Of a DNA stretch of 64,000 bases, positions 23,752-34,100 are shown in pieces; the stretch's first letter is position 1, and every line of letters begins with the position of its first letter. The DNA comes from Ectobius pallidus (lineage: Eukaryota > Arthropoda > Insecta > Blattodea > Ectobiidae). Location: positions 31,111,066 through 31,175,065 of the forward strand of contig CAXKWD010000011.1 of assembly GCA_964059195.1 (NCBI GenBank), read 5' to 3'. Below the pieces are notes generated by a model. It was not told where the DNA came from. It searched no databases and saw nothing but the letters and a program-made list of their open reading frames with translations. The translations under genes and the position numbers were made by a program.

Positions 23752-24459
23752 TAGAGCAAGGCATTTAATTACCATAAAATAATGAAAAAATGCAAAATAA
23801 AATTGAATTTATGACCTGGAAATAGTGAAAAATGACACAGAATTTTAAAGAAATTACCAATAAATCTACCATTGTTACTTATAATTAGTATTTTTCAGTA
23901 ATGAATTGCTGAAAGAGAATTAATGGATGACAGTGCATTATATATGAATTTAAATATAATATACACTTATTTTGTTACTAAAGAAGTAAGTAAATTTATA
24001 CTACTTTGACACACTTAGCGAAAAAGAAATTCTTTCTGAACTGGCATGCCCATCAAATTGCCCCTAGTAAATATGTGACATTCAAAAAGAAAGAAAAAAA
24101 TGATTCCTTATAACTGCTATGGTGTTTACAATAAACCTGTATTAAAATTAACTATGAAAATTTGACGGAGATTCTCAAATAAAAACAATTGTCTGTTGTT
24201 TAAAAGTAATGATATGTACATGGAAAAGCTCCTCTCTACCTCCCATAATACATTACCTAAAAATGCCGAACATTACGTAAAAATTACCTAAAAATGACCA
24301 TCTTTTGAAAATGAGAAGAAATGCAAAAAAATGCAAAAACAAATTGCCCTTATTTAATCAACTGTTTCATTGGGCCTATACACATTTATATATACAGGTA
24401 TTCGAGCTTTCTTTTAAAATTCATAAAAAAGATGCAAAATCATCAAATGCCTTGCCCTA
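23752..24459. mobile_element. hAT non-autonomous element with perfect 8-bp TSD
   Basis: Ends TAGAGCAAGGCATTT and, inverted, TAGGGCAAGGCATTT. Flanked by GTCATAAG at 23744-23751 and 24460-24467. The 8-bp TSD and the TAGRGC ends place it in hAT. The interior is AT-rich with repeated ATGCAAAAT, TTACCTAAAAATG and similar motifs and no transposase. The much shorter relative at 53230-53398 shares the ends. Confidence 0.85.
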
Positions 24460-24578
24460 GTCATAAGTTAGGTGCATTTATACTAAATATTTGTGAAGTT
24501 AAAGTTATATTCAATTGGTATTTAAAATTTTGAAATCCTCCGATCGATTTTGTAAGTCACTCGCTACAGAAACTTAGT

Positions 24579-24585
24579 TATTGTA

Positions 24586-24624
<39 letters not shown>

Positions 24625-24664
24625 GATGTATATACATATATATATGTATATATATATCAATATT
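24579..24664. repeat. (TA)n with AT palindrome
   Basis: A TA run is followed by ATATTGATGTATATAC, whose reverse complement occurs 20 bp later, giving a potential cruciform. Confidence 0.8.
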
Positions 24665-25282
24665 TAAAACGTCTTCACGAACATTCAGATAGCAATTTGT
24701 ACTATCCCTACATGTCATCTGAAAACTAACTGTTCTTTTTTAAAGTAACAGTTACATAACTAAACATTTGTTTTTCACAATCAATTACACAAAGGAATAT
24801 TTAAAATAAATCGCATTACTGTTCACAGCTGTACGATCGCAGAGCTCCTAACCGTGCTACAATAATCTTATCTGACTTTGTCCTACAAAAAGAAGTGTAT
24901 CGTGCTCTGTTTAATTTCCGGCTAGCGCAGAACACGTAAACAATACAGAAATCTCAGCGAGAGATAACTGCTTATCTGAAACTTTGTATATATTATTCTT
25001 GTAAAAGTCTTGGCATCACACGCTTTCCTGCCAAATCCTATCTCATATGTTTCCACTACATCAATGTTCCGCAAAAAGTACTAATTTTCATTTGTAATAA
25101 TTTGTAGTTTGTAATGTGATACACGGCAAACTAGACTCAACGAATTATAACGATATTTGGCTGATGATTATATACCAATAAGTTATATCAAAATATATCT
25201 CAAGCAAATAGGTTCAAACAATTCAAGATTCAAGCTGGAAACGAAGACGTAAAAAATAAGAGAAGATAAGAATATCAATTAC

Positions 25283-25609
25283 CTGTACTCTTCACCAGAT
25301 ATAGTAAGGGTAATTAAATCACGGAGGATTAAATGGGCTGGACATGTTGCACGCATGGGGGAGGAAAGACATATCTCAAAAGAATTGAAGGTAAAAGACC
25401 ACCTGAAAGACCTAGACGTAGGTGGTAGGACAATATTATGAAAAATCTAAGGGAAGTAGGATTTGCGAGCGATGATTGGATGGAGTTAGCACAGAATAGG
25501 GTTGAATGGTGGGCTCAGGTAAGCGCGGCAGTGAACCTTCGGATTCCATAAGATAGATAATACTCCTTTAGCTTGCTGAGGAATTGTCTATTGTCATTGA
25601 GTAAGTAAG
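25283..25609 (+). mobile_element. LINE-alpha, 5'-truncated, 16-bp TSD
   Basis: Starts CTGTACTCTTCACCAG, reads VIKSRRIKWAGHVARMGEER, and ends in the GAGTAAGTAAG tail. A perfect 16-bp direct repeat, TAAGAATATCAATTAC, flanks it at 25267-25282 and 25610-25625. This is the best-bounded copy of LINE-alpha and shows that its 3' end is the AAGT-type simple tail. The small ORF fragment is broken by a deletion after MGEERHISKELK. Confidence 0.85.
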
Positions 25610-25829
25610 TAAGAATATCAATTACATCAAGATAATACTGCAGAACCACTGTACGTAGGATTTTATACATTGACGGGAGTTGTTTTATCTTGGTTCGAAT
25701 ATACAATTTAGCATACTTATATTACACTGAACGTTTTAACAACTAAACGCCACTGGACATAAGAATTCCGATTTTAGACCATAAACTAATCAAATCAAGA
25801 TTTTAAAGTTACATGTATGTAAACAGTTA

Positions 25830-26172
25830 GTAGATTTTAACATATGTACAGTTCTCTAATGGTATAATATTTTAAGAACGATTTTACAATGTAACATCCA
25901 TTTATTTTAATATATTATTTTACATTTTACTTGTTAACGAACACTTAATATTAGATAAGCAAAGCTTTTTTAAAACTACATGGCTTTAAGTATTTTTAAC
26001 AATAGGCCTACTTTTTTAATTGTATTTATGTTACAGCATATTTATGTATAACTTTAAGTTTTATTAATGTAAGTGACGATTACTCAATGTATGAATTTAT
26101 ATATAAATATAAAGATATATATTATCTTACGGCCTTATCTCTCCCAGGTAAAATAAAACATTATTATTATTA

Positions 26173-26242
<70 letters not shown>
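25830..26242 (+). repeat. LINE 3' UTR with (TTA)n tail
   Basis: CGGCCTTATCTCTCCCAGG and TAAAATAAAACA precede about 80 bp of ATT repeats (26161-26241). The boundary resembles the 19.68-kb LINE end. The 5' limit is uncertain. Confidence 0.5.
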
Positions 26243-27888
26243 TGTTATATTTTAATTTAATTGAACTACATTGAACCATTAAAGGCCATGAAATTATAAT
26301 TACTAATTTTCAGTATTATTTCATGATCCTCTTCGTGTTATGAAGTATAATAATTTATTCTGGACTTACAGTATAAAAAGCAAATGAACTTGTCTATATT
26401 TCCAACCAATAGACACTAAGTTCAAACAAAGGAAACTTCTCGTCATAACTTTAACCAGTATTGCTTTTCTAAGAGTATAGAGTTATTTACTCTCAAGTAT
26501 TTCTAAATTCATGTGTCGTATTCTTTCGATTCAAATTGAGAACTTTCTTTCCTGACAAAACTAAAACAAATAAGTTTTGGAACTCTTTCGTTATCACTCT
26601 AACTTCACGTGACACTTTAATATTACGGAATATTTTCCCTACCGGAATAATAATATTCTTTATTTTTCATGTAATTTGTACAAAATGACACTTTATTTCA
26701 TTGCAAAGACTTGCAAATAATACTAGCGAAAAATCACCATGATATGACTCGAAAAACTGCATTGTTGAGGAAAAGATTTGACGGTGGGACGCTGTGTCAC
26801 ATTAAATTTTAATACTCTTCGTATTGTTATTATTCAAGTACTTTATATACTGAGGTTTAGATCAGATAAAATACGAAAAGATAGACACTTTTATTTTTTA
26901 AACGCGCGAAAAGATCATCTTTAAGTACTAAAATAATTTTTCATCTTAATAAGTGTTATATGTAATAATATGTAATATTCCTAGGTATAATATGTTTTCT
27001 CGAATCATAACTACCTTAGATACGCGAACTGTGGTTTAAAAAAGCTCGGAGAGGAAAAGAGAAGTTTTTTTCAAAAACTTCCAGCATTCATATTATAAGA
27101 ATGCAAACTGCATTTCTGCTGCTTTCTGTTTACATTTTATTTCCTGTTCAGTACTTCCTACTTAAAGGATATCATTTTATTTCGCTTCAAGAATAACAAT
27201 AAACTAGAAATTGTTTAACTCTTTGAAAATCTTCTTCCTATGGAACGGAAAAAGAATAAGAAGTTCCGCCTGTATAAAAACTTTTTTGCGGCATTGCTTA
27301 GATTATAGTGTATCCATTTCAAAGCAAATATAAACGTACTTAAGAAAGTCCTTTTTAATTAACCAATTGTTAAAAATATAAAACTACACTATTTCCTACT
27401 ATTTTAAATGTATGTTAAATATCTTTTATCTGTTTCAGATACAGAATTCCACGAACATTCCAAGAAAATAATAAAAATGTTTTGAAATGTTTGACTAAAG
27501 CAATTCTTATGCAAAAATGTGCGAGTGTAGATTTCTTTCCCCGTGCAAATACTATTGTACGGTTAGTATCCCATTCTTCTACTCCTTACTAAATTTGATG
27601 AAAAAATAAGTTTCAAAACTTGTCTTATCTATTTCTTGTGATAGAAAGGTTTTTTCGCCGTAGATTATTTAATCCGTCATTTAGTAATTATCTGTCAATA
27701 CGTACATTATCAATTTTACGCCAAATCCGAACTTCACTAAAGACAATAATGGATTATACAATTTAATTCTACAGGAAGACTCCAAATTTTACGATAAAAT
27801 TAAGAAAATGGGCTAAAATTGATGAAACTGTCACTCACTGAGAAATCCCCGAGAAGGGTAACAATGTAGAATAAGAAAAAAACGTGGG
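26243..27888. other. No recognised feature
   Basis: A 1.65-kb AT-rich stretch free of recognisable repeats, lying just downstream of the exon candidate on the minus strand. It could be its intron. Confidence 0.5.
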
Positions 27889-27894
27889 ACTCAC

Positions 27895-28094
27895 CAGAGT
27901 AGAGTACGAGCCACCAGATGAGTTGAAGCAGGTGTCGAAACGACATGATCCTCGTCAGAAGAGGACGCGTCCACTGGTCCTGAAGCCAGGCGTGACACTG
28001 AGCTGCTTCTTCCGACGCCACCCGATACACCCGATACTCCCGACGCCCGCGCGCATCACATCTGCACATGTTAAAGACGCCCGCCGTCGCCACT
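27895..28094 (-). CDS. Candidate internal exon of a host gene (PH-like end)
   Basis: A sharply GC-rich 200-bp island in AT-rich DNA. On the minus strand TTTCCAG at 28101-28095 can serve as acceptor. CTCTG followed by GTGAGT (27899-27889) is a near-ideal donor. The frame open throughout reads VFNMCRCDARGRREYRVYRV, then ASEEAAQCHAWLQDQW and LLTRIMSFRHLLQLIWW. The 'basic strand, YRVYRV strand, then helix with central Trp' layout resembles the last strands and C-terminal helix of a PH-like domain, but I cannot name the protein. Start would be phase 2 and end phase 1. An alternative upstream acceptor (TTGTACTTCAG near 28150) would lengthen it. If real, it is the only host coding sequence in the window. 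Confidence 0.45.
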
Positions 28095-28317
28095 CTGGAA
28101 ACGATAATGGGCAACATGTGAGATCTCCGAAAGCGTCGAAGGACTGAAGTACAACTTTATCGTACAACTAAATTGGACATGGTTTGCCTTGACTAAAATT
28201 ATCGACACTTCCAGAACATCAACATCATCAATCTAATTGGTTTTAATAATAAGTCTTACTTCGTTTTATGATTTGGGTGGTACGGTTCTGCAAGACATGT
28301 ACATAACTGGTAGTATT

Positions 28318-28549
28318 AAATAAGTTCGTAGGCTTCCACGGCCGGTGACATATATAAACTGATTCTGTTGGCTATCCGGGTTCGGCCGCGTCGTGTTTTT
28401 AGTATCTAACGTTTCGGACTTCCTGTCGTGTCCTTCTTCGGAGAATGTGTGAATCATTCTCCGAAGAAGGACACGACAGGATGTCCGAAAGTTAGATACT
28501 AAATACACGACTCGGCCCAACCCGGATAGCCAAAACAAATAGTTTATAT
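28318..28549. mobile_element. Hairpin retroelement with 15-bp TSD
   Basis: Inverted arms 28351-28447 and 28455-28550 pair almost perfectly around a 7-nt loop. A perfect 15-bp direct repeat, ATAACTGGTAGTATT, lies at 28303-28317 and 28550-28564. The length of the TSD points to target-primed reverse transcription rather than a cut-and-paste transposon. The outer left part carries CTTCCACGGCCGGTGAC. Each arm contains a hammerhead-like motif. The 101-codon frame across it is a by-product of the palindrome. Confidence 0.8.
28458..28497 (+). ncRNA. Hammerhead-like motif 2 (in both arms)
   Basis: Core CCGAAGA (28461-28467; U4 replaced by C), one extra A, stem II GGACA (28469-28473) with TGTCC (28482-28486), then GAAA (28487-28490). 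The left arm, read on the minus strand, has GAAACGTTAGA, whose ACGT is self-complementary. TCT/AGA can form stem I. The right arm has lost the C of ACGT. Confidence 0.4.
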
Positions 28550-28564
28550 ATAACTGGTAGTATT

Positions 28565-29431
28565 GCATCACAAGCAGTAATAGTGAAAAAAGTTAACACC
28601 AAAAATGTGGTATTACATGGTATTTATTTAATCTGTGTTTTTATTTCGCATTGTCAGTCAATATTACCCATTTAAAGTACTGTTCAAGCTTCAATGTTTT
28701 CACAGCCAGTAAGAGTGAACAACCTGTATAACATTCTTTTGAAGTGAGAAATTACAGAAAAAATAATTTATCATCACAATGTACCAAATTGTGTTCTTTG
28801 TGCAAAAGATGGAGATGTTGAAAGAAATCAACAGAGAATAAAAGGAATATGTAATAAGTGATATTTTTTCTTAAACCAACTGGAAAAAATGTCACTGAAT
28901 AGGAAAAGGGCAGTTTTATAACTATTTTGTCATTAGAATAACTCCCTTAATTTAAACATATTTATATCAATGAAAATGTTTTCACATATCTGACATATTT
29001 AACAATAGCATTAATTGCACATGTATAGTATATATAGCAACGATAACTTTGTGTAGGCCTCTCTACTAAAATATTTCAAGTGATAATATCTCAAAACCTG
29101 TATTCTTTGTTACGACCGTAATCCCTTCGCTCCTTTATTTTCAGATTATATTATTTTCAGGTTATTTTATTTTCAGATTATACTATGCATTAATAATTAC
29201 ATAGAGCAAGATTCCACCTTCACCTGGTATGGCATCATCCACTGAAGAAGGGTATCGCATTCCAAATGGGGGCGGAGTTACTCCACAGCTATTTTAACAA
29301 GTTATTTTATTTTACAGACCCTACCATACTATGTTGTACTGGTAATGAAAGAATTTCAAATATAAATATTTGTAAAAATAAGCTCTCTATGTAAGGAGAT
29401 AACAAATAAAGTCAAGCTGAAACTAAAAAAA
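28565..29431. other. No recognised feature
   Basis: AT-rich. CTGAAGAAGGG at 29231 resembles a decayed hammerhead-like core, but G12 and the stem are lost. Confidence 0.5.
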
Positions 29432-29790
29432 GGAGACAATAATCTGTTTTTCATGAATACATATATACCCAACTTCAATGCTAACTGTACAATAACAGTG
29501 GAAGCCCGGTCACATAAATCACTAATTAGTGTGCCTCACAGTACTGCATATGACATAACTTGTCTGTCAGTGAGGTAGACCAATAGGGGCAACCAATCAT
29601 AGGAGAGAGGTTCCTTCTGAAGCTGATAAGTGAATTCTGACTTAGCTCAGTTGGTAAAGCAGTGGCACAGATAGTCAAAAGTCCTGGGTTCAAATCCCAA
29701 TGTCAGAGGAATTTTTCTCTTATAATAGTCTTATGTAATGTCCAACAGAGACAATAATCTGTGGTTCTTGAATACATAGATACCCATAAA
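29432..29790 (+). mobile_element. SINE-F, tRNA-like unit, direct orientation
   Basis: The tRNA-like part at about 29634-29708 has TAGCTCAGTTGGTAAAGCA (box A) and GGGTTCAAATCCC (box B), and TCTGAC pairs with GTCAGA as an acceptor stem, so it can fold as a near-complete tRNA. Upstream lies about 200 bp of unique sequence (CAGTGGAAGCCCGGTC, GACATAACTTGTCTGTC). Downstream is a tail ending GACAATAATCTGTGGTTC. The same GAGACAATAATCTGT motif also opens the unit at 29432, giving direct terminal repeats of about 38 bp. Confidence 0.7.
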
Positions 29791-29949
29791 AAAGTTTACA
29801 AGAATCACTGAAATTATAGAATAGATCGATGTAAATATCAGGCAAGATAATGCTATTTCATAATGATATTTAATAACTTGCTATAATTCTTAACCCCACC
29901 TCCATATACTGCACATGATATCTACATCCAAGTCTGTAAGTTAAAACTA

Positions 29950-30043
29950 AACTAAAACTCCGTGGCGCTACATCCCTGGTGGGACTTGCCTACCACCCGA
30001 CCGCTGCGTCATCTACCACAGGCAGATGGCAGGATTGGGGGTA
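29950..30043 (-). repeat. SINE-C 3' fragment
   Basis: CTCCGTGGCGCTACATCCC, CACCCGACCGCTGCGTCATC and GGCAGATGGCAGGATTGGGG match the left end of 32158-32467. The rest, including the tRNA head, is missing. Confidence 0.75.
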
Positions 30044-30189
30044 AAAGTTAAAGGAAAATTGTAATCAGTGATTAGCCCGTATTCATATAAACAGCAATGA
30101 GTACCTACTCAAGGCTCATCCAAATGCTATGAAAATCTCGAGCCTATAATGTATGAGTTTTCGCCTAAATGGTGTAATTGACGACCTTG

Positions 30190-30645
30190 CAGAAATGAAA
30201 ACTCCTTTACAAATGAGCGAACCGACGAGATGGCAAAGTTGGCTGCTATATCTGATCTATCATAAGCTTACAGAAAATGTCCTGTGTCGTATATAATGGA
30301 GGAAATAAAACCATTTAAAATCAGAACCTGGAATTAGCACTGGGTTCGAAGCACAAAAAGAGCTGTACTTCCCTTTAATTTACGAGAGACTCAAGTCTAA
30401 ATTAATGAAAACAAATCTAACACAATTTCTGTCAGGATATGATAAATTTGGGAGCTATTTTGAAATGTTCAAAATACAAACAAATGTTGGATGTATGTGT
30501 GGATGTGATTTCTAAACTTTCAAACATTTGTTATTTGAGTGTCTTAAATTTAAGCGACAACGTCGTGAACTGGTTTATAGTTTAGATAAGTGTAATATTG
30601 AGTATTCCCCCGATATGTTTCAGAAAAGAGGTAGTAATTAACATT
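30190..30645 (+). pseudogene. LINE-delta C-terminus (RNase H end and zinc finger)
   Basis: In pieces of different frames: TNERTDEMAKLAAISD matches the end of a LINE RNase H domain (NE.AD..AK.AA). Later GSYFEMFKIQTNVGCMCGC and TFKHLLFECLKFKRQR give the C-x-C...H-x4-C zinc-knuckle seen at 33899-33950. Frameshifts and stops make it non-functional. It belongs to the RNase H-bearing LINE groups (I, R1 and jockey-like). Confidence 0.7.
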
Positions 30646-30751
30646 TTATAAGATAGGCCTGTGTAAGTCATTTTCACTCAAATTTGATAACTTACGCGAA
30701 ATCCATATGAGATGGATTATTTCATATTTAATCTCTAACATGCCTAACTCA

Positions 30752-30969
30752 TAATAAAAAATTTCTCTGACACTCACGAGAAAAATTCCTCTGACACTGG
30801 GGTTCGAACTCAGAACCTTTGGCTATCCGTGCCAATGCTCTACCAATTGAGCTAAGCCAGAGTTCACTTCATAGCTCCAGAAGGAACCTCTCTCCTAACT
30901 GATTGCCCTTAAAGGAAATGTCCAACGGAGACAATAATCTGTGGTTCATGAATGCATATGCATATATCT
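30752..30969. mobile_element. SINE-F with inverted 5' segment and TSD
   Basis: From left to right: the tRNA-like part and its upstream block on the minus strand (30770-30905), then the 3' tail on the plus strand (30908-30969, AAATGTCCAACGGAGACAAT onward). Flanked by ATGCCTAACTCA (30740-30751) and ATGCCTAATTCA (30970-30981), a 12-bp TSD with one mismatch. The two segments are nearly adjacent in the unit with a short deletion between them, which fits 5' inversion by twin priming. Confidence 0.75.
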
Positions 30970-31019
30970 ATGCCTAATTCAGGTAAAATAGGGTTTCATA
31001 AATACTTGGAGTTTCACTA

Positions 31020-31020
<1 letters not shown>

Positions 31021-31070
<50 letters not shown>
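31021..31070. repeat. (ATT)n microsatellite
   Basis: About 50 bp of uninterrupted ATT repeats ending in AATAGC, some 40 bp downstream of the SINE-F TSD. Confidence 0.95.
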
Positions 31071-31073
<3 letters not shown>

Positions 31074-31139
31074 AGCTGACTTGACATACAAGTCAGATGT
31101 TTTAACTAAGGAATCCTGTAATATCTATTTGAACAAAAT

Positions 31140-31331
31140 CCTGCTATTTCTTTTTTTTGGTCATTATCATTATCATCATCATCATCATCATTGTCACTTT
31201 CAGCCCTGTATCACCAATCATCCCTTTATCGTCTATTATTGTCATACTGTCAATAACCAGTATTTTTCTTTTTTAGATGCCTGCTATTTAAAACTTGTAA
31301 AAATTGTCTGTAGCATCTTTAAATAAATAAA

Positions 31332-31377
<46 letters not shown>
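31140..31377 (+). repeat. Repeat J: conserved 3' end with (ATT)n tail
   Basis: A (CAT)n stretch, then TTTTAGATGCCTGCTATTTA, AAACTTGTAAAAATTG, TAGCATCTTTAAATAAATAA and an ATT run. The same order occurs at 60480-60772. A constant 3' end followed by ATT repeats suggests the 3' UTR of a LINE or SINE family with a simple-repeat tail. No coding part seen. Confidence 0.65.
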
Positions 31378-31379
<2 letters not shown>

Positions 31380-32142
31380 AAAAGATAAGAAAAATCAGGT
31401 CATGTGATTGAATGGATTGTCACAATACCTCCCTTTATGTAATGATGAATCAAAATATAATGCTGTTATGTCCACACATTTGTTTTACTTTTATTGATGC
31501 CTCATTGGTTCGTGACATTTTCTGCAGGGCATGATAGCACACAGCGCCTAATTTGCGAATCATTCATGGAACGCATCAAAGTGGTGTTGTGTGAAGAGAA
31601 TCGATTATGGAAACTGGAACAGAGAAGAGTGAATCTGATGCCTATGTATCAAATGCTTTGTTAGAAGAGAGGCTCGTAAATATTAAACATAACCACCTTT
31701 TTCATACAAATTACAACACGACACCGATTATTTATGTGGGCATAATGAATGTCACAAACACTGGCCGCATTACATGTTGCTTGCTATAATATGCTTTGCC
31801 ATAGGACATGCAAAACTGAAAATGTAACTCAAGAATCCACTGGACTTACGAATGAAATGTTCTTTGTACTATCTACCAGACATCTGTATGAGAGACATCT
31901 GGTTTTTAAACCCTTACCAGTTTATTAAAAGAATGCAGAAAAGTTCTTCATTATCATGACGGATTCTTGTGACGTAAATCTTGACCAGTTTATAATTCCA
32001 TCTCAAATTAAAAGAATGGTCTTAGGCTTAACTGTAACTTTTCTATTAGACCTTATTCCTAACGAGATAAATTTGATTAAGAAAAGTCCATAATAATCGC
32101 TGTAGTATCACCGGATTAAATATAAATAACAAAGGAATTCCA
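31378..32142. other. No recognised feature
   Basis: A 60-codon frame at 31607 is unremarkable. No repeat family match. Confidence 0.5.
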
Positions 32143-32157
32143 ACCTAGTACGAATTA

Positions 32158-32467
32158 ACTTAACTCCGTGACGCTAACATCCCTGAAGGGACAAGGCCTA
32201 CCACCCAACCGCTGCGTTATCTACCATAGGCAGATGGCAGGATTGGGGGCATGTGGTCAGCATGCCGACACCCACGGCCGTTAATTGTGGTTTTCATGAC
32301 CGGAGCCCCTACTTCACTATCAAGTAGCTCCTCAATTTGAATCACGAGGCTGAGTGCACCTCTACCAGACCTCCCTACCTCAGAAAAATCCGAGGAGGTG
32401 CCGGGGATCCAACCCGGGCCGATTGATCTGTAGTCAGCGACGCTAACCACAACACCACGCCGGCGGT
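32158..32467 (-). mobile_element. SINE-C, full length, with TSD
   Basis: On the minus strand: CCGGCGTGGTGTTGTGGTTA (box A region), GCCCGGGTTGGATCCCCGG (decayed box B), CCTCGGATTTTTCTGAGG hairpin, body with GGTCTGGTAGAGGTGCACTC, and 3' end with CAATCCTGCCATCTGCC and AGGGATGTTAGCGTCACGG. Direct repeats ACCTAGTACGAATTA (32143-32157) and ACCTAGTATAAATTA (32468-32482) flank it, 13 of 15 identical. Reference copy for the fragments at 0, 5.5, 15.5, 30.0 and 55.3 kb. Confidence 0.85.
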
Positions 32468-32599
32468 ACCTAGTATAAATTAGTTGACTCAAATAAGAGT
32501 TTTACCAAATTAAGATACATTTTAAGTGCTATATTACAGAATATTTTTAACTAGTAACAGTATAAGGATTTGCATTTTATTAAGTAAAGCTATTTACAT

Positions 32600-32865
32600 T
32601 ATGCAGACCATGGAGACCCTGATTATTCCTCAATACTGAAGAAGCTGGTCTGTTAGACACTTGGCACATAAAGGCAGAAAAGGTTGTGAACCTCATAAAC
32701 TAGCTGTCTTTACTTCCAAAATTACTCCTGGTAATCATATCGCTTAGAGATTGAGTGTACCCCGAAGTTTAGGTGAATTGCAAAATCCCAGTACGTCACC
32801 GAGTTTAGAACCCGTGATCTTCAGCGCAGTTACTCAACAATCTTCACCACAATGTTCTCCTATTT
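32600..32865 (-). repeat. SINE-A, old copy
   Basis: TGCAGACCATGGAGACCCT, GACACTTGGCACATAAAGGC, ATTACTCCTGGTAATCAT and GAACCCGTGATCTTCAGCGC follow the SINE-A order on the minus strand with heavy divergence. Box B has decayed. Confidence 0.55.
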
Positions 32866-33269
32866 ACTAAGTATTACTTTTAATTTTGAATCCCTTTCTA
32901 ATATGACAATTTATGTTAGGTCAAAAAGCCCATTCTTGTGTTTTACAAGAATACCCACATTGCATTGTCATGTCAGCAATAACAATAGATTCACCCCTCT
33001 CTATTAACTTAGCATAGCTGGTAGAATGATGAACATAAGGCAGCAAAAAACCGTTTGAAATATCCTTAAACTATCATCTCAACCGAAACATGGGATTCAA
33101 GTTATAAAATACATGACCAAGTCAAACGTCGGAAGTTAGAGCCCTGAGGTCTCTCGTCAAATAAGCGGAGGTAATACATATGAAATTAAAGCAACAATGC
33201 CGCTAGAGTAAGGAGGGCCAAATTATTTATTATGAAGCAGATATATCTATTAGGTTTCTAAAGTAAGTA

Positions 33270-34100
33270 ATGAATAACTTAAATGATCACCAAGAATTTA
33301 ATTTAAAATATCTTAACGAAATGGATGAAATTTATATTTCCCTTCGTTATAAAGCTAGATATATTAACTTTCGTACATACCCGTCCTTGTTACCCTTGGT
33401 AGCACTTAGAGACATGAATATAGATTTACAAGAAAGAGTTATTGCATTATACACAGACAGCCAAATTACAATAGATCTAATCCGAAACAATTCAAAACAC
33501 AACTACATAGTAGAAGACATTCAAAAACAAATCAGAAGCCTCAGAGAACAGAAGTGGGTCGTGCATTTCGCATGGATCAAAGCACAGGTGGGACATGACG
33601 GGAACGAATTAGCCGACAGGTTAGCCAAGGAAGCTGCACTAGAAGACGTTACAGAATATGCATGCAATAAAAAATCCAAAACAACAATCGTCAATGAAAT
33701 CAAAGAACAAGGGATCCAGAAGTGGCAAGAAGAATGGTCTAACACAACCAAAGGAATAGCCTGCAGGGATTTCATTCCATCAGTCATTCAAAGAATGAAA
33801 ACACGTATCAATTTTGACTTTGTACTAACAGCTATGATTACGGGGCATGGATTAACGAAATCATACCTTCACCGGCTTGGTATTATACAAAGTCCTATCT
33901 GCACCTGCTCACAAGAAGAACAAACAGTAGAACATTTGATTTATTGGTGCCCTATACTTAAACAACAAAGAGACATAATGAAGAAAACTATCGAATCTAA
34001 ACGCTACAAATGGCCCATATCTAAAGAGCAGTTGTTCAAAAGTCATCTAAGAACATTTAAATTATTCATTCAGAGTATAAACTTGGGTGCACTAAAATAA
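33270..34100 (+). pseudogene. LINE-delta ORF2 C-terminal part: RNase H and zinc knuckle
   Basis: A 276-codon frame. Residues 1-42 come from flanking DNA: the LINE starts after the TSD at 33379-33388. From residue 43 it is the end of an ORF2. The RNase H core has D63 in LYTDSQ, then WIKAQVGHDGNELADRLAKE (residues 102-121, last catalytic Asp region). A helical segment follows, then the zinc knuckle C211-x-C213-x8-H222-x4-C227 (CTCSQEEQ...EHLIYWC). RNase H removes template RNA during target-primed reverse transcription. Endonuclease, RT and most upstream RNase H strands are missing, so the frame survives but cannot work. It is the best-preserved LINE coding stretch here and perhaps a recent insertion. 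I-superfamily (I, R1 or jockey-like) is likely; clade not resolved. Confidence 0.85.

Noticed and set aside
27884..28147. Plus-strand 87-codon frame
   Set aside because: Shadow of the minus-strand exon candidate, without splice signals.
28266..28571. 101-codon minus frame
   Set aside because: Runs through both arms of a palindrome; a by-product of the hairpin.
29229..29262. CTGAAGAAGGG...TTCCAAAT as a fifth hammerhead-like motif
   Set aside because: G12 is lost and stem II is at most two base pairs.
29634..29708. Functional tRNA gene
   Set aside because: The fold is good, but the same sequence recurs inside a repeated SINE-F unit at 30.8, 45.2 and 57.5 kb with shared flanks, so it is a SINE head.
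33270..33388. First 40 codons of the RNase H frame as part of the LINE
   Set aside because: They lie upstream of the TSD and belong to the flank.
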